Assembly: GCA_020443005.1 (NCBI GenBank)
Contig: JAGRJA010000203.1
Span: 1 to 5,077 of the forward strand
DNA from: Pseudomonadales bacterium
GTDB taxonomy: Bacteria > Pseudomonadota > Gammaproteobacteria > Pseudomonadales > UBA7239
Length of the DNA stretch: 5,077 bases
Direction: 5' to 3'
A program made the translations under genes and the position numbers. Positions within the stretch are counted from its first letter, which is position 1; each line of letters begins with the position of its first letter. Positions 1 to 5,077 of the stretch are shown here, piece by piece. Below the pieces are notes generated by a model. It was given only the letters and a program-made list of their open reading frames with translations, had not been told where the DNA came from and searched no databases.

Positions 1-1
1 G

Positions 2-1672
2 GATACCCTTCAGGCGGTTTATCTTGATTATGAGCAAGCCTGTTACAAGGGAAGTCTGGTTGATTTTGGGGAGCTGCTGTTGCGCTCACATGAGCTTTGG
101 CTTAAAAACCCGCAACTCCTCAAACATTATCAACAGCGATTTCAACATATTTTGGTGGATGAATTCCAGGATACCAATACGATTCAGTATGCCTGGCTAA
201 GGGTGCTTGCCGGCAAGTCTGCTCATGTTTTTGCCGTTGGTGATGATGATCAGTCAATCTATGGCTGGCGGGGCGCCCGTATTGAAAACATACAGCGATT
301 CTCACAGGATTTTGCTCCGGTAAAAATGGTTCGGCTTGAGCAGAATTACCGATCTACCGGCACAATATTGAATGCTGCAAACCATGTAATCGCCAACAAC
401 GAGAGTCGACTGGGAAAAGAGCTTTGGACGGACAAGGGTGAGGGAGAGCCCATCCTGCTGTACGCAGCGTTCAACGAACAGGATGAAGCCCGTTTTATCG
501 TTGAGCGTATCAAGGATTGGGTGGAGCGAGGTGGTCAACGCTCGGAAATTGCGATTCTTTATCGTTCGAATGCCCAATCGCGGGTTTTGGAGGAAGCATT
601 GCTTCGGGAAGGTGTTGCCTACCGTGTCTATGGTGGCCAGCGTTTTTATGAACGCGCAGAAATTCGCAATGCGCTGTGCTATTTGAGGCTTGTACAAAAC
701 CGCGATGATGACACTGCTGTAGAGCGGATAATAAACACACCAACAAGAGGAATTGGTGAAAAAACCGTCGAAGTTTTGCGGCAATATGTCCGAGAACATG
801 GCGGCTCCTTATGGGCCGCAGCAAGGTCCTTGCTGGAACACAAAACTTTCAAGGCACGAGCAGCTAATGCCTTGCAGGCTTTTATCGAGTTGATTGAGAA
901 TTTTGAAGCGGTTTCTGGTGCCGTGCCGTTTGACGAGCTGGTTGACCATATTATCGTAAAAAGCGGCCTGATCGATTTTCATAAAAAAGAAGCGGGTGAA
1001 AAGGGCCGACAGCGAGTGGAAAACCTTGAGGAGCTTGTCAGTGCCTGCAAAAGTTTTGAGCCCGAAGAAGACGAGCGGTCGGTACTGAGACAATTTCTGG
1101 ATACGGCAGCGCTTGAGGCTGGCGAAGGACAAGCCAAAGAATATGAAGACAGTGTGCAAATGATGACGCTTCATTCAGCGAAAGGGCTGGAGTTTCCGGT
1201 GGTTTTTTTGGCCGGCATGGAAGAAAATCTTTTTCCTCATCGTATGTCGATGGATGACTTGGATGGTTTGGAGGAAGAAAGACGATTGTGCTATGTCGGT
1301 CTGACACGCGCAATGCAACAACTCTACCTCTGTTATGCCGAGGTTCGTCGAATGCACGGCAATGAAAATTACAATATGCCGTCGCGGTTTATCCGGGAAA
1401 TACCTTCAGAATTATTGCGCGAGGTGCGCATAAACGCTCAAGTAGAACGGCCAGTGAGTTTTGGTTCTCGTGTGAGCAACCTGTTCCAGAATAATGCGAC
1501 GGATACCGAGCAGGGTTTAAGTCTTGGACAAAGGGTTTCGCACGCGCATTTTGGTGAGGGTCATATCATCAATGTTGAAGGAAGTGGCAACAGAACACGC
1601 GTGCAAGTCAACTTTGACTACGAAGGCGTAAAATGGCTGATGTTGAGCCATGCAAATTTACAGGGCTTATAG
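2..1672 (+). CDS. uvrD: DNA helicase II UvrD, C-terminal 556 residues (5' end beyond the window)
   Basis: UvrD is a superfamily 1A 3'-5' DNA helicase that unwinds nicked duplexes in nucleotide excision repair (after UvrABC) and methyl-directed mismatch repair (with MutL). The frame is open from base 2, so the gene starts upstream; aligned by eye to E. coli UvrD (720 aa), fragment residue 1 falls near residue 168. The lost part should carry the Q motif and the Walker A loop. Visible, in fragment numbering: Walker B DEFQDT (53-58), motif III VGDDDQSIYGWRGA (79-92), motif IV LEQNYRST (112-119), motif V around TLHSAKGLEF (389-398), and motif VI YVGLTRA (431-437) with its arginine finger. A C-terminal Tudor-like domain begins at LGQRV (508) and runs to the end; in PcrA/UvrD this domain contacts RNA polymerase. 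A TTG at 80 is an internal leucine, not the start. The fragment plus the missing part gives about 723 residues, so the gene looks intact. Close PcrA/Rep paralogues are less likely, because similarity to UvrD holds through the linker and C-terminus. Confidence 0.96.
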   Translation, partial: DTLQAVYLDYEQACYKGSLVDFGELLLRSHELWLKNPQLLKHYQQRFQHILVDEFQDTNTIQYAWLRVLAGKSAHVFAVGDDDQSIYGWRGARIENIQRFSQDFAPVKMVRLEQNYRSTGTILNAANHVIANNESRLGKELWTDKGEGEPILLYAAFNEQDEARFIVERIKDWVERGGQRSEIAILYRSNAQSRVLEEALLREGVAYRVYGGQRFYERAEIRNALCYLRLVQNRDDDTAVERIINTPTRGIGEKTVEVLRQYVREHGGSLWAAARSLLEHKTFKARAANALQAFIELIENFEAVSGAVPFDELVDHIIVKSGLIDFHKKEAGEKGRQRVENLEELVSACKSFEPEEDERSVLRQFLDTAALEAGEGQAKEYEDSVQMMTLHSAKGLEFPVVFLAGMEENLFPHRMSMDDLDGLEEERRLCYVGLTRAMQQLYLCYAEVRRMHGNENYNMPSRFIREIPSELLREVRINAQVERPVSFGSRVSNLFQNNATDTEQGLSLGQRVSHAHFGEGHIINVEGSGNRTRVQVNFDYEGVKWLMLSHANLQGL

Positions 1673-1682
1673 GTCTGGTGGG
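1671..1682 (+). promoter_or_regulatory. Weak ribosome binding region for the TRAP receptor gene
   Basis: The short gap between the uvrD stop and the ATG at 1683 contains AGG (1671-1673), overlapping the uvrD TAG and nine bases from the ATG. A GGTGGG run (1677-1682) directly abuts the ATG. Neither is a strong, well-spaced Shine-Dalgarno site. The start at 1683 is still preferred because a lysine pair followed by a long hydrophobic stretch begins exactly there. An upstream in-frame ATG at 1650 would overlap uvrD and place a charged, non-signal-like extension before the lysines. Coupling to uvrD translation is an inference from the spacing. Confidence 0.4.
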
Positions 1683-2819
1683 ATGAAAAAAACAATCAAT
1701 CTTATGCCTCTGCTGGTTCTGGTGCTTTTGGCCGCACTTGTCATTGTGTCGTCAATGCTGGTGCAGCAGAAAGCGGGTGATGCTTTTGCGCAGAACACAG
1801 CAAAAGCAGGAAAGCATTCGACAGATAATGACAGGCACTACCAGTGGCGAATGGTAACTTCCTGGCCGAAGAAGTTTCCGGGGCTTGGCATGGCACCAGA
1901 ATATTTTGCAGAAGCTGTACGCAGAATGAGTAATGGGCGTCTTGATATACAGGTGCACGGTGCCGGCGAAATTGTACCGGCTCTGGGTGTTTTTGATGCG
2001 GTTTCTCTTGGTAGTGTGGAAATGGGTCACAGTGCAGCCTATTACTGGAAGGGAAAAATACCGGCTGCCCAGTTTTTTACAGCGATTCCCTTTGGTCTTA
2101 ATGCCCAGGAGATGAATGCTTGGCTCTATTATGGTGGTGGTCTTGAATTATGGCGGGAAGTTTACGAGCCCTATAATTTGGTGCCCTTTCCCGGCGGTAA
2201 TACCGGTGTGCAGATGGGTGGCTGGTTTAACAGGGAGATAAACTCGGTAGCCGATCTGCAAAACCTGAAAATGCGAATACCGGGTTTTGGCGGAGAGGTG
2301 CTGAATCGCCTGGGGGGTACAGCCGTTAATATTCCTGGTGGTGAAATTTTCACGGCCCTGCAAACCGGTGTGATTGATGCGACCGAATGGGTCGGCCCTT
2401 ATAACGATTTAACCTTCGGGCTTCATCAGGCGGCGCAATATTATTATTATCCCGGTTGGCACGAAGCCGGGCCAACACTGGAATTTACAGTCAATAAAAA
2501 AGCGTGGAACAGTTTGCCAAAAGATTTGCAAGCCATTGTAGAGATTGCTGCTCGAGCCACAAACCAGAACATGCTGGATGAATATACCGCAAGAAACAAT
2601 GCTGCGTTGATTGAGCTTAAGGAAAAGCATGGTGTATCGGTACGAGCATTTCCGAAAGATGTTCTCCGGGAACTGAAAAAAGTTTCCCAACAGGTTTTGA
2701 AGGAACAGGTACAGAGTGATGCGATTTCCAAGAAGGTATATGAAAACTGGTCGGTATTCAGAAAAAATGTAGAACAGTATCACGATGTTTCAGAAAAGGC
2801 TTATTACAACGCAAGATAG
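1683..2819 (+). CDS. TRAP transporter periplasmic solute-binding protein (DctP family, TakP-like 2-oxoacid/monocarboxylate type)
   Basis: This 378-residue protein is a DctP-family solute receptor: it captures an organic acid in the periplasm and hands it to a DctQM membrane unit for Na+-driven uptake. Residues 1-27 are an export signal or anchor (KK, then a hydrophobic run from about 7 to 27). A possible signal peptidase site, AFA (34-36), lies rather far from that run. The binding domain starts near YQWRMVTSWP (53). Hallmarks of the TakP-like group are visible: GGNTGVQMGGWF with Q177, MRIPGF with R198 (the conserved carboxylate-binding arginine of TRAP receptors), ATEWVGP with E235 and W236, the YYYYPGW block (253-259) and TLEF with E267. 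In TakP, the equivalent Gln, Arg, Glu and Trp positions hold a 2-oxoacid and a Na+ ion. Pyruvate, another 2-oxoacid or lactate is therefore the likeliest ligand, but the exact substrate is inferred. The gene starts 10 bases after uvrD on the same strand, so it is probably cotranscribed. No DctQ or DctM gene is present, and the next gene is convergent. Confidence 0.92.
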   Translation: MKKTINLMPLLVLVLLAALVIVSSMLVQQKAGDAFAQNTAKAGKHSTDNDRHYQWRMVTSWPKKFPGLGMAPEYFAEAVRRMSNGRLDIQVHGAGEIVPALGVFDAVSLGSVEMGHSAAYYWKGKIPAAQFFTAIPFGLNAQEMNAWLYYGGGLELWREVYEPYNLVPFPGGNTGVQMGGWFNREINSVADLQNLKMRIPGFGGEVLNRLGGTAVNIPGGEIFTALQTGVIDATEWVGPYNDLTFGLHQAAQYYYYPGWHEAGPTLEFTVNKKAWNSLPKDLQAIVEIAARATNQNMLDEYTARNNAALIELKEKHGVSVRAFPKDVLRELKKVSQQVLKEQVQSDAISKKVYENWSVFRKNVEQYHDVSEKAYYNAR

Positions 2820-2838
2820 TTGCACCCTTATATAAATG

Positions 2839-2857
2839 CAGCCTGAAAAGCTGTTTT
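2839..2857 (+). terminator. Weak candidate terminator between convergent genes
   Basis: The 65-base gap 2820-2884 between the TRAP receptor and the opposing glycosyltransferase has no strong hairpin with a T-tract. The best + strand candidate is CAGC (2839-2842) pairing with GCTG (2850-2853) across a 7-base loop, followed by TTTT (2854-2857). A four-pair stem and four Ts are weak for an intrinsic terminator. A second short stem, AAGTT/AACTT (2873-2877 with 2881-2885), has no T-tract. Rho-dependent ending or read-through is equally possible. Confidence 0.2.
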
Positions 2858-2884
2858 GCTGATTGGGCAAGCAAGTTATAAACT

Positions 2885-4483
2885 TCAAGGCTTCTCGTTA
2901 TCGAGAGGAATAACCTTAACAATTTGAACCGGTTGCTTTGACTTTCCGAAAGCGGCTATTTTTTCGCACCGGTAAAAAGGGTTTTCATTACAGTAATGAA
3001 TCAGGCCCCCTTTGTTTTCAAGAATATATTGAACACCGCTGTTTAACAGGTATTCGTTGAAGCGTTTTTCCATACGGGCATTGTGCGCATCAATGTTAAC
3101 GACGCCATCCAGATTAATCAGTTTGCGATGCGAGTAGTAGGCTTGTATGCCAGCATTCCCTGCGCCGAGAACGGTATTTTCCGGGAGATTTTTTTGTATC
3201 CACTGAGCAGCCAGAAGTCGGTCATAGTCTGGCGTCTTGCCCTGGTTTTTCAGTGTTAATAATGGAGGGTGAAAATACAGAAGAAAAATCAGAACACCGC
3301 CAGCCAAAATCATTTTTGCCGGCAGTGGATTGAATTTTTTTTGCAGCAAGGAAGCAAGAAAACAGATTTGAAGTGAAATAATCAGAATAAAGACAATGGA
3401 GAGAGGCGCTTCATACCATATGCGCACAAAAGCGCGAACAAATGTGTGGTAGCAGAAAGTGACAGTGAGACCCAGAACAAAGGGCGTGACAAGTAGCAGT
3501 TTTGAAAACAGAGCGTGATTTTTTTTTCGAATAAAAAACACACTGGCGAGGGAAAGCGCTATATAGATCAAACCGATTGCAAAACCGAAGTTATCTTTGA
3601 GATTGATAATAAACGAACGGGCAACAATGTCGATCTGACGCAAGGCCTCCATTATCCCGATGCTGGCATTCTGGAAAAAGGTGTTTGTCTCTCGCCAGTC
3701 CTGATACCAGTAAATACCACCTGATAAACCGCTGCTCTGAACAATCGAGCCAAAATGAAAATAGCTCCAGATTAACCAGGGTGCCACAAAGGCAGCGCCG
3801 GTAAAACCGGCCACAAGGAAACCGCCGCCAACCCTGTTTTTGACACAACAAAAAAACAGACCAAGATAAAGTGCAATAACGACAAAGGCATTGTCAGTTC
3901 TGGCAAGAAAAACCAGACTGGCAATAAACCCGAAAAGAAAAAAACCTGAAAGCGTTGTAACACGAATGTTTTCGATAAGACGAAGGTACTGGAGACAGAA
4001 CAAGATAAGCAAGGTGCTGTTGAGGCTGGTTTCCAGCCCGTTAAAATGATCTCCGGTAAAAGTGCCATGCAGTGAAAAAAGGGCGGCAGCAAATAAGCCG
4101 ATCAGGGAGTCATTTGTCAGGCGCTTGACAAGGTGGAAGATCAAAAAGATACCGCAGCAATTCAATATTATTGCCAGCCACATGCTCGCAAGAACGGCCG
4201 AGTTTTCATCGGAAAAAAGAAACCAGAAGGGCGTTATCAGAAATTGCCAAAGTGGGTGAAAGCCATTGGTAAGGGTTTCACCATCAAAACTGACCAGACC
4301 ATTGCGTGCTATATTTTTGGCAATGACAAAGTAATAGTAGGCATCGTCCTGAAGGTAGCCGTGATAGAGCAGATAGTTGATGTCAGCAAGGCCGATAACA
4401 CTACGGACAAAAAGGCCTGCACAAACAATCATTCCCAGAATGGCAAGTGTACAGGGTTTGTTGTGCGCCATTGTTGTTTGCAT
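2885..4483 (-). CDS. Polytopic GT-C-like membrane glycosyltransferase, ArnT/PMT-related
   Basis: This 532-residue membrane protein resembles GT-C glycosyltransferases, which move a sugar from a polyprenyl-phosphate donor to an acceptor on the periplasmic side. After a first membrane segment (about 12-32), the first outer loop has the acidic pair D46-D47 in LQDDAYYYFVIAKNIA, where GT-C enzymes carry their catalytic aspartate. NGFHPLW (73-79) follows, typical of a large group of poorly characterised bacterial GT-C proteins. Further landmarks are NGLE (148-151), ARTDN (194-198) and roughly ten or more hydrophobic helices to about residue 410. A soluble, probably periplasmic C-terminal tail starts near DYDRLLAAQW (419) and includes AGNAGIQAYYSHR (441-453) and LDGVVN (458-463). 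The ATG at 4483 lies six bases after the trkH stop, with only a weak GGAAA upstream; an ATG four codons later is possible. Donor and acceptor are unknown; lipid A, a surface polysaccharide or a glycoprotein are all conceivable. A nine-A run sits in codons 319-322. Confidence 0.8.
   Translation of the reverse strand: MQTTMAHNKPCTLAILGMIVCAGLFVRSVIGLADINYLLYHGYLQDDAYYYFVIAKNIARNGLVSFDGETLTNGFHPLWQFLITPFWFLFSDENSAVLASMWLAIILNCCGIFLIFHLVKRLTNDSLIGLFAAALFSLHGTFTGDHFNGLETSLNSTLLILFCLQYLRLIENIRVTTLSGFFLFGFIASLVFLARTDNAFVVIALYLGLFFCCVKNRVGGGFLVAGFTGAAFVAPWLIWSYFHFGSIVQSSGLSGGIYWYQDWRETNTFFQNASIGIMEALRQIDIVARSFIINLKDNFGFAIGLIYIALSLASVFFIRKKNHALFSKLLLVTPFVLGLTVTFCYHTFVRAFVRIWYEAPLSIVFILIISLQICFLASLLQKKFNPLPAKMILAGGVLIFLLYFHPPLLTLKNQGKTPDYDRLLAAQWIQKNLPENTVLGAGNAGIQAYYSHRKLINLDGVVNIDAHNARMEKRFNEYLLNSGVQYILENKGGLIHYCNENPFYRCEKIAAFGKSKQPVQIVKVIPLDNEKP
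2891..2908. repeat. Short perfect-to-near-perfect inverted repeat at the 3' end of the glycosyltransferase gene
   Basis: CTTCTCG (2891-2897) pairs with CGAGAGG (2902-2908) around a TTAT loop, giving seven pairs with one G-T wobble. It lies within the last codons of the glycosyltransferase gene, just before its stop on the - strand. Neither strand has a T-tract after it, so it is not a typical intrinsic terminator. It could stabilise the mRNA 3' end of the - strand transcript, pause + strand read-through, or be chance. Confidence 0.4.
3519..3527 (-). repeat. Nine-adenine homopolymer inside the glycosyltransferase coding frame
   Basis: The + strand has nine consecutive T (3519-3527), read as nine A on the coding strand across codons 319-322 (R-K-K-N), between two predicted membrane segments. 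Gain or loss of one A shifts the frame: I traced both alternatives by hand and each hits a TGA within about 45 codons, removing roughly the last 200 residues. The tract is therefore a possible site of polymerase slippage, or of an assembly error in some strains. The frame is open as given. Confidence 0.7.
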
Positions 4484-4489
4484 TGTTTT

Positions 4490-5077
4490 CTAGTGTTTCC
4501 AGAACATCGGTGTAAACAAAACAAGCAGGGTAAATATTTCAAGCCGCCCCAGAAGCATGGCAAAACAGAGTATCCATTTTGCTGCTGAATTAATGTCGCT
4601 GTAATGGGCTGAAACATTTTCCAGACCCGGGCCCAGATTATTGATGCATGCGCCTACTGCTGAAAAGGAACTGACGGCATCCATTCCAGTTGCCTGCAAG
4701 GCGAGCATCATAAAAGCAAACGCAACAATGTAAACAGCAAAGAAACCCCAAACTGACTCGATCACCTTGTCGGGAACAGTGCGGTTTCTGAGTTTGATCA
4801 GGATAATGGCGTTCGGATGTATTAATCGGCTTAATTCTCGCAAGCCCTGACGCCACAACAGAAGAATGCGGATAACCTTCATGCCACCGGCAGTTGAACC
4901 GGCACAGCCACCCATAAAGGAAAGAAAAAATAACATGAAGGGCAGAAAGAGTGGCCAGGTCGAAAAGTCATCGGTAGCAAAGCCGGTGGTAGTTGCTATC
5001 GACACTACTTCGAAACTGCCGTGAAGCAGACTGTTAGTAAAAGAGTGTTCGCCCTGAAAGAAAAGGGTCAATGTGGA
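4490..5077 (-). CDS. trkH: Trk-type potassium uptake channel subunit TrkH, C-terminal 195 residues (5' end beyond the window)
   Basis: TrkH is the inner-membrane K+-translocating subunit that works with the cytoplasmic NAD/nucleotide-binding gate TrkA. The frame is open to the window edge, so only about the last 40 percent of a usual 480-residue protein is seen. In fragment numbering, a pore loop with filter TTTGF (29-33) and FATDDFS is followed by GGCAGSTAGGMKVIR (56-70). The conserved cytoplasmic stretch RLIHPNAI (84-91) comes next. The last pore loop is SAVGACINNLGPGL (139-152), and the protein ends AMLLGRLEIFTLLVLFTPMFW, a standard TrkH/TrkG ending. These filters and the ending separate it from KtrB, which is less similar here. 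The TTG at 5069-5071 is an internal leucine. Its stop is six bases before the glycosyltransferase ATG, implying cotranscription. No trkA is in the window; in gammaproteobacteria it often sits elsewhere. Confidence 0.95.
   Translation of the reverse strand, partial: STLTLFFQGEHSFTNSLLHGSFEVVSIATTTGFATDDFSTWPLFLPFMLFFLSFMGGCAGSTAGGMKVIRILLLWRQGLRELSRLIHPNAIILIKLRNRTVPDKVIESVWGFFAVYIVAFAFMMLALQATGMDAVSSFSAVGACINNLGPGLENVSAHYSDINSAAKWILCFAMLLGRLEIFTLLVLFTPMFWKH

Noticed and set aside
80..82. TTG as the start of a shortened helicase.
   Set aside because: The frame is open upstream to base 2 and the preceding residues (for example LVDFGELLLR) match UvrD, so this codon is an internal leucine of a gene cut by the window edge.
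302..1357. Several open frames on the - strand opposite uvrD.
   Set aside because: Their translations show no recognisable motifs and lie fully within a strongly conserved helicase frame; they are antisense shadows.
1650..1682. An upstream in-frame ATG that would add 11 residues to the TRAP receptor and overlap the end of uvrD.
   Set aside because: The added residues (MQIYRAYRSGG) are polar and charged and would precede the natural lysine-plus-hydrophobic export signal. The ATG at 1683 gives a normal signal start and no overlap.
2820..2884. A possible promoter (TTGCAC plus TATAAA-like bases) in the convergent gap.
   Set aside because: Spacing between the boxes is far too short and no gene on the + strand follows.
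4062..4588. Open + strand frames opposite the glycosyltransferase and trkH ends.
   Set aside because: They span two well-supported - strand genes and their junction, and their sequence is lysine-rich with no recognisable domain.

Overview
This window looks like a chromosomal core segment of a gammaproteobacterium with moderate G+C (mid-40s percent by eye). The helicase fragment matches the enterobacterial/pseudomonad UvrD type along its whole length. The K+ channel fragment is the TrkH type. A TRAP-type solute receptor suits a marine or otherwise aquatic heterotroph, but genus cannot be told from this sequence.

Layout. On the + strand, bases 2-1672 hold the C-terminal three quarters of uvrD (DNA helicase II), whose 5' end lies outside the window. 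Ten bases later a TRAP transporter periplasmic solute-binding protein begins (1683-2819), with the signature residues of the monocarboxylate/2-oxoacid (TakP-like) group. A 65-base gap (2820-2884) separates this pair from two genes on the - strand that converge on it. In transcription order these are trkH (5077 to 4490, 5' end outside the window) and, six bases after its stop, a polytopic GT-C-like membrane glycosyltransferase (4483 to 2885). All four genes are closely packed and no gene-free stretch exceeds 300 bases.

How the genes work together. Each strand looks like a two-gene transcription unit. The partners have no obvious biochemical link: a repair helicase with a solute receptor, and a K+ transporter with a membrane glycosyltransferase. 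The solute receptor has no DctQ/DctM membrane partners in the window, and the convergent gene right after it means they cannot follow it in the same operon.

I see no mobile element, CRISPR array, RNA gene or clear novel system. The points worth a second look are modest: the orphan TRAP receptor and its unusual N-terminus, the tight trkH-glycosyltransferase junction, a nine-A run in the glycosyltransferase reading frame, and a convergent junction without a canonical terminator.
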